A DNA stretch of 64,000 nt from Halomonas sp. 7T. Lineage in GTDB: Bacteria > Pseudomonadota > Gammaproteobacteria > Pseudomonadales > Halomonadaceae. Positions within the stretch are counted from its first letter, which is position 1, and each line of letters starts with the position of its first letter. Location: positions 2,108,001-2,172,000 of the forward strand of contig NZ_CP087112.1 of the NCBI RefSeq assembly GCF_025643255.1. The letters run 5' to 3'. The notes beneath the pieces are model-generated. The model worked only from the letters and a program-made list of their open reading frames with translations, made no database searches and was not told the origin of the DNA. Both the position numbers and the translations under genes were made by a program. This document shows positions 1 through 12,862 of this stretch, in pieces.

Positions 1-730
1 CCTCAGGCACGTCCTCTTCAACAATACGTTTAGCCAAGCCTTCGGCGATAGCGGTCTTACCTACACCGGCTTCACCCACCAGCAGCGGGTTATTTTTACG
101 GCGGCGGGCCAGAATTTGTACCACGCGCTCTAGCTCATGGTCACGGCCAATCAATGGGTCAATTTTACCTTGCCGCGCCTGCTCATTCAGGTTGGTGGCA
201 TAGCCAGTCAACGGGTGTGCGGCACCTTCTGCGCTACCCTCTTCAGCATCTTCGCTTTCTGGCGAAGAAGGAGATTGTGCAGGGCCATGGCCCGCTACTT
301 TAGAGATACCATGGGCGATGTAATTCACCGCGTCCACGCGCGCAACGCTCTGTTGCTTCAGGAAATAAACCGCTTGGCTCTCCTGCTCGGAAAAGATAGC
401 GACCAGCACGTTAGCACCGGTGACTTCACTTTTGCCGGATGACTGTACGTGGAACACCGCACGCTGCAGCACACGCTGAAAACCAAGCGTTGGCTGCGTT
501 TCACGGTCACCCTGTCCTTCAGGGATCAGTGGCGTGGTCGAGTTAATAAAATCCTGCAGATCGGACCGCAGCTTATCGAGGTTAGCCCCGCACGCCTTCA
601 ATACGTCCACCGCTGAGGCATTGTCCAACAATGCTAGGAGCAGGTGCTCAACGGTCATGAATTCGTGACGCTTAGAACGCGCCACGGTAAAGGCCGTGTT
701 CAGGGTCAGTTCAAGTTCTTTGCTCAGCAT
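1..730 (-). CDS. clpA: ClpA, ATP-dependent Clp protease chaperone subunit (partial, C-terminus outside window)
   Basis: Hexameric AAA+ unfoldase that feeds substrates into ClpP in the cytoplasm. The 243 visible residues begin [14 protein letters not shown] and hold the two-repeat Clp N-domain (about 1-145), an acidic linker (about 155-172) and the start of the first AAA+ module with Walker A GEAGVGKT at 219-226. The ATG at 728-730 is preceded by an AGGGGAC ribosome-binding site. The gene runs off the left edge, so its C-terminal ATPase and ClpP-binding loop are not seen. It lies just downstream of clpS on the same strand, the usual clpS-clpA arrangement. The family call is secure. Confidence 0.96.
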   Translation of the reverse strand, partial: MLSKELELTLNTAFTVARSKRHEFMTVEHLLLALLDNASAVDVLKACGANLDKLRSDLQDFINSTTPLIPEGQGDRETQPTLGFQRVLQRAVFHVQSSGKSEVTGANVLVAIFSEQESQAVYFLKQQSVARVDAVNYIAHGISKVAGHGPAQSPSSPESEDAEEGSAEGAAHPLTGYATNLNEQARQGKIDPLIGRDHELERVVQILARRRKNNPLLVGEAGVGKTAIAEGLAKRIVEEDVPE

Positions 731-868
731 GGCAGTCCCCTTTTCGCTACTACCTAGGGCATATTGCCACCTAGGGGTTGCATCGGATCAGTTTAATCGA
801 CCGGCACTTTCAACATCGGGTACAAATGGCGCGGTTGCAAGCCCCTCCGCTAATTTTTTTCAACGCTT

Positions 869-1240
869 TCAGTTAGCGGATTCGATATCACACATTAATG
901 GGTGCTCGCATTCACGGGCGTATTCATTGACTTGATAACTTTTCGTTTCAGCAATATCGCGAGTAAAAATACCGCAGGTCGCTTTCCCTTGAGTGTGCAC
1001 CGCCAGCATTACCTGCACTGCTTTTTCACTATCCATACCGAAAAAGCCTTGTAGAACTTCAACGACGAACTCCATGGGCGTGTAATCGTCGTTATGTAGC
1101 ACCACTTTGTACAACGGCGGCTGAGCTAACTCTGGCTTGGCTGTTTCTACCGCCAAGCCATCGTCATAGTCAGGCATATCAGGGCGCGAGACGCTTATTT
1201 GCAGCGTTGTCGCCAGGTGTGAACTATGAATATTGGGCAT
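869..1240 (-). CDS. clpS: ClpS, N-end rule adaptor for ClpAP
   Basis: Small adaptor that binds the ClpA N-domain and delivers proteins with destabilising N-terminal residues to ClpAP. The core is typical: a [16 protein letters not shown] segment containing the DDYTPM substrate-pocket motif, then [19 protein letters not shown] and a C-terminal YARECEHPL. With the ATG at 1240 it is 123 residues, close to Pseudomonas ClpS, whose N-terminal extension it resembles. In-frame TTG codons at 1249 and 1246 are possible but there is no good Shine-Dalgarno for them. A later ATG at 1177 would remove the extension. It is probably co-oriented with clpA for coordinated expression. Confidence 0.95.
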   Translation of the reverse strand: MPNIHSSHLATTLQISVSRPDMPDYDDGLAVETAKPELAQPPLYKVVLHNDDYTPMEFVVEVLQGFFGMDSEKAVQVMLAVHTQGKATCGIFTRDIAETKSYQVNEYARECEHPLMCDIESAN

Positions 1241-1362
1241 AAGCAACAAAGGTTATCGTCTCTCAGCTAACATGCGGCATCCATTGAGAATCGCTATCTT
1301 TATGAGACGCGCGCCATCAGCAAGGGTTCATGAAAAAATTAAATTATCACACTGGGTCAAAC

Positions 1363-1397
1363 AAAAAACCCCCGCCCGCATCGCGGACGAGGGGTTT
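1363..1397 (-). terminator. Rho-independent terminator of idh
   Basis: Reading the minus strand downstream of the idh stop there is a GC-rich hairpin (AAACCCC...GGGGTTT arms with a GCGATGC-like loop region) followed by six T residues. Confidence 0.8.
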
Positions 1398-1429
1398 AGC
1401 AGCACTTAACGCGCTACCTATTTTGCTGA

Positions 1430-3715
<2,286 letters not shown>

Positions 3716-3918
3716 CTACGCGGCGCATTCAAACAAAGACCAGGCCGCGAAGTAGGCGGAGCATTTCTTGGCTGCCCCGGCATCACTCGGTGGTTTACTA
3801 CGGTGGTGGTTACGACAACTCAAGCACGTCTCAAACGGCTACGCCGAAGTATACCAGCGCTGAACTTTAACCGCATGACCGATTGTCGACAAATTAAAGG
3901 CACCCTTAAAGAGGCATC

Positions 3919-4521
3919 ATGAGCACGCTTTATTTACTGCATAAACCCTACCGAATGCTCTCACAGTTTACCGACAGCCAAGGCCGTGCCACTTTAGCCG
4001 ATGTAATTACTGCACCCGGCGCTTATGCGGCTGGAAGGCTTGATTACGACTCAGAGGGCCTGCTACTGCTCAGCGATGACGGCAGCCTGATTCACCGCAT
4101 TGCCCACCCACGGCATAAACAGCCTAAAACCTACTGGGTGCAGCTGGAAGGCAATATCAGCGATGAGGCGATCAATCAGCTCAAACGCGGCGTAACCCTA
4201 AAAGATGGCCCTACCCAACCTGCGAAAGCACGGCGCATTGAAGCGCCAGCCATTGCACCGCGCGACCCCGCCATTGACCCTAAACGCCACCCATCTACGA
4301 GCTGGCTAGAGCTTACGATTAGCGAAGGCCGTAATCGCCAGGTGCGGCGGATGACCGCCCATGTCGGCTTTCCCACCCTACGCTTAATTCGCGCAGCGAT
4401 TGGCCCTTGGCAACTCGGAGACCTAGCACCCGGCGAATGGCGAAAAGAGACACTGCACGCTCCACGCCCGGTCACGACTACCAAACGAGGTCAGCCATCG
4501 AAACGCAGGAGAACCCCATGA
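3919..4521 (+). CDS. rluE: RluE-like 23S rRNA pseudouridine synthase
   Basis: RsuA/RluB/E/F-family enzyme; RluE converts U2457 of 23S rRNA to pseudouridine in E. coli. The catalytic block GRLDYDSEGLLLL with the essential Asp lies near residues 40-52, followed by HPRHKQPKTYWV and the C-terminal EGRNRQVRRM signature. It lacks an S4 domain, as RluE does, and is 200 residues long. The C-terminal tail is Arg/Lys-rich (KRGQPSKRRRTP). The stop TGA overlaps the next start as ATGA at 4518-4521, implying translational coupling with the Nudix gene. A GAGG site precedes the ATG. The order rluE-nudJ-mnmA-hflD-purB matches E. coli and supports orthology. Confidence 0.92.
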   Translation: MSTLYLLHKPYRMLSQFTDSQGRATLADVITAPGAYAAGRLDYDSEGLLLLSDDGSLIHRIAHPRHKQPKTYWVQLEGNISDEAINQLKRGVTLKDGPTQPAKARRIEAPAIAPRDPAIDPKRHPSTSWLELTISEGRNRQVRRMTAHVGFPTLRLIRAAIGPWQLGDLAPGEWRKETLHAPRPVTTTKRGQPSKRRRTP

Positions 4522-4958
4522 ACCATATTCGCAGCACGGTGGCCTGTGTAATCCAGCAAAACGGGCGCTACTTGATGGTGGAAGAAGCGCGCGGTGGTGC
4601 ACTGACTGTTTTCAATCAGCCCGCCGGCCATGTAGAGCCAGGCGAAGGGCCACTGGCAGCGATGTCACGAGAAATTAAAGAAGAGACCGCGTGGCAGGTA
4701 ACGCTCACCGACTATCTGGGGCTTTACGTTTTTCACACGCCAGACGGCCTCACATTTCATAGCCACGGCTTCATTGCCACCCCAAAGGCCCAGCTGAACA
4801 CGCCGATCGATAGCGATATAACGGCGACCCATTGGCTCACGCTCCAAGAAATAGAAGCACTTAATGCTGCTCAGCGGCTACGCAGCCCCTTAGTGCTCAA
4901 ACGCATTATTGATGCCAACAGCGGACACCGCTATCCCCTTAGCGTGATTCAGGAGTGA
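4518..4958 (+). CDS. nudJ: NudJ-like Nudix phosphohydrolase
   Basis: Nudix hydrolase of 146 residues; NudJ (YmfB) in E. coli hydrolyses thiamine pyrophosphate precursors and other pyrophosphates. The Nudix box is at about residues 37-59: GHVEPGE, a seven-residue gap, then REIKEET. The Gly normally found after EEx is replaced by Ala (EETAW), a small departure from the consensus. The start is the ATG at 4518, which overlaps the rluE stop and has an AGGAG site; an upstream in-frame ATG at 4407 lies inside rluE and is unlikely. The N-terminal HIRSTVACVIQQNGRYLMVEE is typical of the subgroup. Orthology rests mainly on synteny with rluE and mnmA. Confidence 0.87.
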   Translation: MNHIRSTVACVIQQNGRYLMVEEARGGALTVFNQPAGHVEPGEGPLAAMSREIKEETAWQVTLTDYLGLYVFHTPDGLTFHSHGFIATPKAQLNTPIDSDITATHWLTLQEIEALNAAQRLRSPLVLKRIIDANSGHRYPLSVIQE

Positions 4959-4987
4959 AGCACTCGAAGCGTGAAGCCCCCATCGTG

Positions 4988-4993
4988 TATAAT
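4988..4993 (+). promoter_or_regulatory. Possible -10 box for mnmA
   Basis: A perfect TATAAT hexamer lies 52 bases before the chosen mnmA ATG. No good -35 box is present at 16-18 bases, so this is a weak or activator-dependent promoter at best. Confidence 0.35.
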
Positions 4994-5045
4994 CGTTAAC
5001 CACTTGTTTATTGCTTTTTGCACACTACGTCTATTGAGGATGCCT

Positions 5046-6188
5046 ATGTCGGCCACCACTGGGTCGTCCACTACCGAGCCAACTACGAACGGCAAAGTGA
5101 TTGTCGGTATGTCGGGTGGCGTCGATTCGTCTGTTTCCGCCCTTCTTCTACTCCAACAGGGGTACGAGGTCGAGGGCCTGTTTATGAAGAACTGGGACGA
5201 AGACGACGGCACCGAGTACTGCACAGCGAAGGAAGACCTTGCCGACGCTGAAGCGGTATGCGAGAAGCTGGGCATTAAGCTGCACACGGCCAACTTTGCC
5301 GCTGAGTACTGGGATAACGTGTTTGAGCACTTTCTGGCCGAATATAAGGCTGGGCGAACACCTAACCCTGACATTCTGTGCAATCGCGAGATCAAATTTA
5401 AGGTCTTTCTTGAGTACGCTGAAATGCTAGGCGCGGACAAAATCGCTACCGGACACTATGTACGCCAAGGGATTCGTGAACAGCGCCCGCGCCTGCTGAA
5501 AGGTCTGGATGGCAATAAAGACCAAAGCTATTTTTTACACGCGGTGCCCGAAGCAGCCATTGCCCGCACGCTGTTCCCTGTGGGCGAGCTGGAAAAACCC
5601 GAAGTACGCGCACTGGCTGAGCAGCACGATTTAGTCACCGCAAAGAAGAAAGACTCCACCGGCATCTGTTTTATTGGCGAGCGCCGTTTCCGCGACTTTC
5701 TTCAACAGTATTTGCCCGCCCAGCCCGGCACCATTGAAACGCCTGAAGGCGATGTCATTGGTAAGCACATGGGGCTAATGTATTACACCCTAGGCCAACG
5801 CCAGGGCTTAGGTATCGGCGGCCTTGCCAACTACTCGGAAGACCCTTGGTACGTGGCGGCGAAAGATCTCGACCGCAACGTACTAATTGCGGTGCAGGGC
5901 AAGCATCATCCGCTGCTCTATACCGACACCCTCGCCACTGAAAAAATGGACTGGGTTGCGGGCGAACCGCCTACACAGCAAGGCCGCTTTACCGCAAAAA
6001 CTCGCTATCGCCAAAGCGACTGCCCCTGCGAAATGCACGCCCTCGCCGATGGCAGTGTGGAAGTGTTGTTTGACGACCCACAATGGGCCGTCACGCCAGG
6101 GCAGTCGCTGGTTCTATACGATGGTGATATCTGTTTAGGCGGCGGCGTCATTCGCGCCACTTGGAACGCCTCGGAGGCTGCTGCATGA
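5046..6188 (+). CDS. mnmA: MnmA, tRNA-uridine 2-sulfurtransferase
   Basis: Catalyses ATP-dependent 2-thiolation of the wobble uridine of tRNA-Lys, -Glu and -Gln using sulfur relayed by TusE. The PP-loop SGGVDSS is at residues 23-29. The catalytic cysteines sit in [12 protein letters not shown] and [12 protein letters not shown], and the C-terminal beta-barrel contains [14 protein letters not shown]. The ATG at 5046 has a GAGG site six bases upstream; the nearby in-frame ATG at 5040 would overlap that site. The product is 380 residues, normal for the family. The stop overlaps the hflD start (ATGA). Its tRNA-Glu substrate is encoded in the same window near 51.2 kb. Confidence 0.97.
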   Translation: MSATTGSSTTEPTTNGKVIVGMSGGVDSSVSALLLLQQGYEVEGLFMKNWDEDDGTEYCTAKEDLADAEAVCEKLGIKLHTANFAAEYWDNVFEHFLAEYKAGRTPNPDILCNREIKFKVFLEYAEMLGADKIATGHYVRQGIREQRPRLLKGLDGNKDQSYFLHAVPEAAIARTLFPVGELEKPEVRALAEQHDLVTAKKKDSTGICFIGERRFRDFLQQYLPAQPGTIETPEGDVIGKHMGLMYYTLGQRQGLGIGGLANYSEDPWYVAAKDLDRNVLIAVQGKHHPLLYTDTLATEKMDWVAGEPPTQQGRFTAKTRYRQSDCPCEMHALADGSVEVLFDDPQWAVTPGQSLVLYDGDICLGGGVIRATWNASEAAA

Positions 6189-6823
6189 GTGCCACCCCTA
6201 TTCATCGCGCCCCGGACTCTCCCGCTGCCCGCCAGGCGCTCGCCCTGGCGGGCGTTTTTCAAGCGGCAAGCCTTGTGGACGAGCTTGCCCGTACGGGCCA
6301 CGTTGACACGCGTGCCTGGGAAACACTGATCAACGCCACGGTAGATACCAATCCGGAAAGCTTCGAAGCTATTTATGGTGGCCACCCCAACAACCTGCGC
6401 CGCGGGTTAGATACCCTTGAGGCGCTGGTAGGCCGCAAACAAGCTAATCCCGTGGTGCTGCGCTATGGCTTCTCACTGCTGCTATTAATGAACAAGCTAC
6501 GCACCGACCGTCATATGATGGATGTACTCGGCCAGAAGCTCTCCCATGTTCAGGGCCAGTCGGAGCACTTCGGCACGACCCATGAAAATGTCATTGCCAG
6601 TCTTGGTGAAGCCTATCAAGAGACCATCTCGACATTTAAAACGCGCATTGTGGTGCAGGGCGATCCGTCTCTGCTGCAAACCCGCATGATGCCGGAGCGG
6701 GTTCGCGCGTGCTTAATGGCAGGCATTCGATTTGCACTGCTTTGGCATCAACTGGGTGGCCGCCGCTGGAAGCTTGTTTTCCAACGCAAAGCTCTGCGTC
6801 GCGCGCTCGATAGCCTTAGCTAA
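6185..6823 (+). CDS. hflD: HflD, high frequency lysogenization protein homologue
   Basis: Peripheral inner-membrane protein of mainly helical structure; in E. coli it binds phage lambda CII and affects lysogenisation, but its cellular role is unclear. The 212-residue product shows the conserved [16 protein letters not shown] start, a central [14 protein letters not shown] and a C-terminal [19 protein letters not shown] block. The start at 6185 overlaps the mnmA stop by four bases. It sits between mnmA and purB exactly as in E. coli. No catalytic residues are known for the family, so only the family name is asserted. Confidence 0.92.
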   Translation: MSATPIHRAPDSPAARQALALAGVFQAASLVDELARTGHVDTRAWETLINATVDTNPESFEAIYGGHPNNLRRGLDTLEALVGRKQANPVVLRYGFSLLLLMNKLRTDRHMMDVLGQKLSHVQGQSEHFGTTHENVIASLGEAYQETISTFKTRIVVQGDPSLLQTRMMPERVRACLMAGIRFALLWHQLGGRRWKLVFQRKALRRALDSLS

Positions 6824-6836
6824 CGCTTTTGCATAA

Positions 6837-8291
<1,455 letters not shown>

Positions 8292-8294
8292 CGG

Positions 8295-8331
8295 GTCGTT
8301 GCTCTTACTATTCGTCGTTGCTCTTACTATT
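8295..8331 (+). repeat. Perfect tandem duplication, 18 of 19 bases
   Basis: GTCGTTGCTCTTACTATT occurs twice (8295-8312 and 8314-8331) with one base between the copies, directly after the purB stop and before roxA. It probably arose by replication slippage. No hairpin or T-run is present. Confidence 0.85.
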
Positions 8332-8365
8332 AATAGCGCCGCGTTCACCTATTTAGGATACTGCC

Positions 8366-9544
8366 ATGAGCCAACCCAACACGCCATTAACGCTGCTGGG
8401 CGATTTGACCCCAGAAGACTTTTTGGCCAACTACTGGCAACAGAAACCGCTGCTGATACGTGGTGCTATTCCCGAATTCATCAGCCCCATTGACCCGGAT
8501 GAGCTAGCCGGGCTCGCCTGTGAGCCCGGCGTTGAAGCTCGGCTCGTAGAAGAAGAAGGCCCTGATGGTCCCTGGCAGGTTTCCCATGGGCCGTTTGACG
8601 ACGCCACCTTTGAACGGCTTCCAGAAGATAACTGGAGCCTGTTGGTACAGGCTGTAGACCACTACGTCCCCGCCGTTGCGGCGTTAATGGATGAGTTTGA
8701 TTTTCTGCCCCGCTGGCGGTTAGACGACATCATGATCAGCTACGCCCCGCCTGGCGGCAGCGTTGGCCCACATATTGATCAATATGACGTCTTCCTGCTT
8801 CAAGCGAGCGGCCACCGGCGTTGGCAGCTGGGTGGCAAGCAGTCTGACGATGCACCGATCATTCAAGGAATCGATCTGCGCATTTTGGAAACCTTTGAGG
8901 TAGAAGCAGACTCCGACTGGACACTAGCCCCCGGCGATATGCTCTATCTCCCCCCAGGCTGGGCACACCATGGGGTTAGCCAAACCGATGACTGCATGAC
9001 GATATCGGTAGGCTTTCGCGCCCCCTCAGCAGATGAAGCTATCACCTCCTACGCTGATTACCTCGGTGAACAGCTACCTGCCTCCCAGCGTTATAGCGAT
9101 GCAGGCATGTCACCCGCCGAGGAAGTAGGAGAACTGGATGATGCCGCTGTTGAGCGTATGCGACAGTTTATCTTAGAAACCCTGGATCAGCCGGAGCAAA
9201 TGGCGCAATGGTTTGGCCGCGTGATGACACAGCCAAAATATATTGACCAAGTCGTACCGCTTGAAGAGCCGATGAGCGAAGACGACCTTGTTGCTCAACT
9301 ACAAGGCGGTGAGCCACTGTTTCATATGCCGGGTTCTCGCTTTGCATGGCGCAGCGATGCTTCTGGAACCACGCTGTTTGTTGACGGTGATGGCCATGCC
9401 TGCTCTGAACCACTGGCTAAGCGACTTGCGAATTCCACACCCATTCGGGCTGATGTGCTGGAGCTAAGCGGTGCCGCCGCGCTTGTTACCCAGCTTATCA
9501 ATACGGGTAGCCTAGGCTTTATGGCCGAAGAGGACGAGGAGTAG
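8366..9544 (+). CDS. roxA: RoxA-like 2-oxoglutarate/Fe(II) ribosomal protein arginine hydroxylase
   Basis: Cupin/JmjC-fold oxygenase. E. coli RoxA (YcfD) hydroxylates Arg81 of ribosomal protein uL16. The iron triad is visible as GPHIDQYD (His136, Asp138) and PPGWAHHGVS (His201). N-terminal residues 12-35 (GDLTPEDFLANYWQQKPLLIRGA) match the family start. The C-terminal winged-helix region follows at about 240-392. At 392 residues it is slightly longer than E. coli RoxA (373). The GGATACTGCC leader gives a usable ribosome-binding site. It is followed almost directly by a GNAT gene. Confidence 0.93.
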   Translation: MSQPNTPLTLLGDLTPEDFLANYWQQKPLLIRGAIPEFISPIDPDELAGLACEPGVEARLVEEEGPDGPWQVSHGPFDDATFERLPEDNWSLLVQAVDHYVPAVAALMDEFDFLPRWRLDDIMISYAPPGGSVGPHIDQYDVFLLQASGHRRWQLGGKQSDDAPIIQGIDLRILETFEVEADSDWTLAPGDMLYLPPGWAHHGVSQTDDCMTISVGFRAPSADEAITSYADYLGEQLPASQRYSDAGMSPAEEVGELDDAAVERMRQFILETLDQPEQMAQWFGRVMTQPKYIDQVVPLEEPMSEDDLVAQLQGGEPLFHMPGSRFAWRSDASGTTLFVDGDGHACSEPLAKRLANSTPIRADVLELSGAAALVTQLINTGSLGFMAEEDEE

Positions 9545-9546
9545 CG

Positions 9547-9969
9547 GTGCATTCTGAAGACATCATCAGCGGTGATTGGCATACGCTAGGGGATGCGGCT
9601 TCCGCTATTCGCTCTACGGTGTTTATCGACGAGCAGCGCGTACCCCAAGAGGAAGAGTGGGATGGCCGTGACCCTGAGTGCCACCATTTTTTAGCCACAC
9701 TGGATGGCAAACCAGTGGGCACCGCCCGCTTACTACCCGACGGCCATATCGGTCGGGTAGCGGTGCTATCCAGTGCCCGTGGCAAAGGAATTGGCATTCA
9801 GCTCATGGAGGCCGCCATTCAAGCCGCGCGCGACGCTGGCCATACAACCGCCGAGCTAAGCGCCCAATTACATGCGCTGGCGTTTTATGAGCACCTAGGC
9901 TTTGTGGCCCATGGGGATGTGTTTATGGACGCCGGCATCCCTCATCGCCACATGGCGCTAACGTTGTAA
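9547..9969 (+). CDS. GNAT family N-acetyltransferase (ElaA/YjcF-like)
   Basis: Acetyl-CoA-dependent acetyltransferase of 140 residues with unknown substrate. The N-terminal VFIDEQRVPQEEEWDGRD motif is typical of the ElaA/YjcF subgroup, and the acetyl-CoA binding loop is RVAVLSSARGKGIGIQLM (about residues 70-87). The start is a GTG at 9547, two bases after the roxA stop, with GAGGACGAGGAG upstream, so it is probably translated with roxA. A strong terminator follows, which closes this transcription unit. The physiological substrate cannot be told from sequence. Confidence 0.88.
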   Translation: MHSEDIISGDWHTLGDAASAIRSTVFIDEQRVPQEEEWDGRDPECHHFLATLDGKPVGTARLLPDGHIGRVAVLSSARGKGIGIQLMEAAIQAARDAGHTTAELSAQLHALAFYEHLGFVAHGDVFMDAGIPHRHMALTL

Positions 9970-9997
9970 GAAGCGCCATTGTTTAAGGCACACTGAC

Positions 9998-10026
9998 GCG
10001 CCACCCCGCTGGGTGGCGCTTTTTTT
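9998..10026 (+). terminator. Rho-independent terminator after the GNAT gene
   Basis: Perfect nine-base stem GCGCCACCC / GGGTGGCGC with a CGCT loop, followed by seven T residues. Confidence 0.93.
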
Positions 10027-10365
10027 GGCCTATTCGTCACCACCTGACGGAAAACGACTACATAAACACGGCGTTGTGCCTAGGCCCTGTAGTCGAGTTA
10101 CAACCCCTTCTGCCCCCAAGTGTCAATTGTTCAATACGTCCGACTGGTTGATAGTTGTTGCATTGCAGTACGGCGCATTCGATTGATTGCCCCATGGCTT
10201 TTTAGCGCATGCGACGTTCCGCTTAGAGACGTTTTTCTTAGAGACGATTATCTAAGCGACACAGCAACTTAAATAAGTAACTCTGAAACAACTTCGCAAG
10301 TGCAGCATAAGCGTTAGCTAACATTACTTGCGATATCGCTATCACGACCCCGGAGGTATCAGCTC
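10027..10365 (+). promoter_or_regulatory. Leader/promoter region of aceA
   Basis: A 339-base gap with no gene. It holds a ten-base direct repeat CTTAGAGACG at 10222-10231 and 10237-10246, and an inverted pair CGCTTAGA (10220-10227) / TCTAAGCG (10251-10258), together a plausible operator. No convincing sigma-70 boxes were found. A strong GGAGGT site lies just before the aceA start. Confidence 0.45.
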
Positions 10366-11964
10366 ATGTCAGGACTTCTCGACGATATTAAAGCCATCGC
10401 CCAACTACGCGAAGCACAAGGCGGTAAATGGGAAGCGATCAAGCCAGAATACGCCGCTCGTATGCGTGCCCAGAACCGCTTTCACACCGGCCTAGATATT
10501 GCCCGCTACACCGCAAAAATCATGCGTGAAGATATGGCGGCCTACGATGCTGATACATCAAAGTACACCCAGTCGCTGGGCTGCTGGCACGGTTTTATCG
10601 GCCAACAAAAGCTGATCTCGATTAAAAAGCATTTTGGCACTACCAAGCGCAGCTACCTCTACCTCTCCGGCTGGATGGTTGCCGCACTGCGCTCTGAGTT
10701 TGGTCCGCTGCCCGATCAGTCCATGCACGAAAAAACCTCCGTTGCCAACCTGATTGAAGAGCTATACACCTTCTTGAAACAGGCAGATGCGTGGGAACTT
10801 AACCACCTCTTCCGTGCACTGGATGATGCCAAAGAAGCCGGCGATAGCGCTAAAGAGCAAGAGCTGATCAGCAAAATCGATAACCACGAAACACACGTTG
10901 TGCCGATTATTGCCGACATCGACGCTGGTTTTGGTAACGCCGAAGCGACCTACCTGCTGGCCAAGAAGTTTATCCAAGCGGGCGCGTGCTGCATCCAGCT
11001 GGAAAACCAGGTATCTGACGAGAAGCAGTGTGGTCACCAGGACGGCAAAGTTACCGTTCCCCATGAAGACTTCCTGGCCAAAATCAACGCTGTGCGTTAC
11101 GCCTTCTTAGAACTAGGCGTAGATGATGGTGTGATCGTGGCACGTACTGACTCACTGGGCGCAGGCCTAACGCAGAAAATCGCCGTTACCAACGAGCCAG
11201 GCGACCTGGGCGACCAGTACAACAGCTTCTTGGATGGCGATGTCATCGAGAACGCTGCCGACATCAACAACGGCGATGTGGTTATCAAACAGAATGGCAA
11301 GCTTGTGAAGCCGAAGCGCTTGGCTTCAGGCCTCTACCAGTTCAAACCCAACACCGGTGAAGACCGCGTTATCCTGGACTGTATTACCAGCCTGCAAAAC
11401 GGTGCTGACCTGCTGTGGATTGAAACCGAAAAACCCCACGTTGGCCAAATTGCCAGCATGGTTAACCGCATTCGCGAAGTGTGCCCGGATGCCAAACTGG
11501 TTTACAACAACTCACCGTCTTTCAACTGGACGCTGAACTTCCGTCAGCAAGTATTTGATGCATGGGAGAAAGAAGGTAAAGACGTTTCTGCTTACCAGCG
11601 CGACAAGCTGATGAGCGTTGAGTACGACAACACTGAACTTGGCCAATTGGCGGATGAGTGGACACGTAACTTCCAGCGCGATGGCGCCCGTGAAGCCGGC
11701 ATCTTCCACCACCTGATTACGCTGCCGACTTACCACACCGCGGCTCTCTCTACCGACAACTTAGCGAAAGGCTACTTTGGTGACGAGGGAATGCTAGCCT
11801 ACGTGAAAGGCGTTCAGCGCGAAGAAATTCGCCAAGGCATCGCAACTGTTAAGCACCAGGATATGGCGGGCTCAAACATTGGCGACGACCATAAAGAGTT
11901 CTTCCACGGTGATGCCGCACTGAAAGCTGGTGGTAAAGACAACACAATGAACCAATTCGGTTAA
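10366..11964 (+). CDS. aceA: Isocitrate lyase
   Basis: Cleaves isocitrate to glyoxylate and succinate, the branch enzyme of the glyoxylate shunt used for growth on acetate or fatty acids. The 532-residue protein is the longer isocitrate lyase type also found in Pseudomonas. It shows the substrate and metal region ADIDAGFGNAEATYLLAKK, the catalytic loop KQCGH in a DEKQCGHQDGK context, and the downstream LVYNNSPSFNW block. It is monocistronic with its own leader and terminator. It competes with the monomeric IDH encoded nearby for isocitrate. No malate synthase gene is in the window. Confidence 0.96.
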   Translation: MSGLLDDIKAIAQLREAQGGKWEAIKPEYAARMRAQNRFHTGLDIARYTAKIMREDMAAYDADTSKYTQSLGCWHGFIGQQKLISIKKHFGTTKRSYLYLSGWMVAALRSEFGPLPDQSMHEKTSVANLIEELYTFLKQADAWELNHLFRALDDAKEAGDSAKEQELISKIDNHETHVVPIIADIDAGFGNAEATYLLAKKFIQAGACCIQLENQVSDEKQCGHQDGKVTVPHEDFLAKINAVRYAFLELGVDDGVIVARTDSLGAGLTQKIAVTNEPGDLGDQYNSFLDGDVIENAADINNGDVVIKQNGKLVKPKRLASGLYQFKPNTGEDRVILDCITSLQNGADLLWIETEKPHVGQIASMVNRIREVCPDAKLVYNNSPSFNWTLNFRQQVFDAWEKEGKDVSAYQRDKLMSVEYDNTELGQLADEWTRNFQRDGAREAGIFHHLITLPTYHTAALSTDNLAKGYFGDEGMLAYVKGVQREEIRQGIATVKHQDMAGSNIGDDHKEFFHGDAALKAGGKDNTMNQFG

Positions 11965-12005
11965 TTCATACCGGATAAGCAATAAAGCTTAAGCAGTCAA
12001 CCAAA

Positions 12006-12027
12006 GGGGGCGAAAGCCCCCTTTTTT
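12006..12027 (+). terminator. Rho-independent terminator of aceA
   Basis: Six-base stem GGGGGC / GCCCCC closed by a stable GAAA tetraloop, followed by six T residues. Confidence 0.92.
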
Positions 12028-12274
12028 GTGTTGGATAGTTTTTCGTATTGGAAAGTTGGCCCACTCCTTGTCGCTTATTGCCACCCATAGGCGTGCATCA
12101 CGCATGTGCAACGTATTTGCACACTGTTTGCGTAATATACCGCTACACAACACTTTATGACCTTTTTCACTGACAGCTGGTCAAAGCCCTACGCTTCCGT
12201 TATCTTTTAACGAACGCTGTTCTATTATCATGCTATCCGTTGCAGCCCATTGCGCTGAGACACTGGAGGTTTTA

Positions 12275-12742
12275 ATGAAACGTCTACTACCCGTTGCTGC
12301 GTTAAGCATTCTGACATTGGCGGGCTGTGCCAATACTGCTCCTTATTCAGGCGATGTATACCGCGGCAGCCAGGCCCAAACTGGCCAAAGCGTGGCGTAC
12401 GGCACCATTGTTGCAGTACGTCCGGTACAAATTCAGGCGGATAGCCGCACCGGCGGCCTGTTAGGCGGCGGCGGCGGCGCGGTTATCGGCGGTATTTTAG
12501 GTAATCAGGTAGGCGGTGGCACCGGCCGTCAGTTGGCAACCGTAGCAGGCGCATTAGGCGGTGCGGTTGCTGGCACGGCAGCCGAAGACCGCGTTAATCG
12601 GGTTCGCGCACTGGAAATGGAAATTCGTCGCGATGACGGCACGGACGTTATTGTGGTTCAGCGCGCCGACCGTCAATTCCAAGCGGGCCAGCGGGTCCGT
12701 TTGATTGGTAGCGGTGCCAACATGAGCGTTGCGCCTTACTAA
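12275..12742 (+). CDS. SlyB-like glycine-zipper outer-membrane lipoprotein
   Basis: Lipoprotein of 155 residues with a type II signal peptide (MKRLLPVAALSILTLAGC, lipobox LAGC, Cys18). The middle is a glycine zipper (LLGGGGGAVIGGILGNQVGGGTGRQ...) typical of 17-kDa antigen/SlyB proteins, followed by a soluble basic C-terminus. SlyB members sit in the outer membrane and have been linked to envelope integrity under stress. The ATG at 12275 has a strong GGAGGT site; an in-frame ATG at 12230 would spoil the signal peptide. It stands alone, with a perfect hairpin terminator downstream. Confidence 0.88.
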   Translation: MKRLLPVAALSILTLAGCANTAPYSGDVYRGSQAQTGQSVAYGTIVAVRPVQIQADSRTGGLLGGGGGAVIGGILGNQVGGGTGRQLATVAGALGGAVAGTAAEDRVNRVRALEMEIRRDDGTDVIVVQRADRQFQAGQRVRLIGSGANMSVAPY

Positions 12743-12780
12743 GCGCTTGCTATACAGTTTTTAAAATCAAGTAAATTAAA

Positions 12781-12816
12781 AGCGCCCGATCAGTAGGCTG
12801 ATCGGGCGCTTTTTTA
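12781..12816. terminator. Bidirectional terminator between convergent genes
   Basis: Perfect 13-base stem AGCGCCCGATCAG / CTGATCGGGCGCT with loop TAGG. It is followed by T residues on the plus strand and preceded by an A-rich run that gives T residues on the minus strand, so it can serve both converging genes. Confidence 0.92.
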
Positions 12817-12862
12817 TAGCGGCACTCTTTATGTTATGGCTTATAGAGTCACACTGTTGAAG

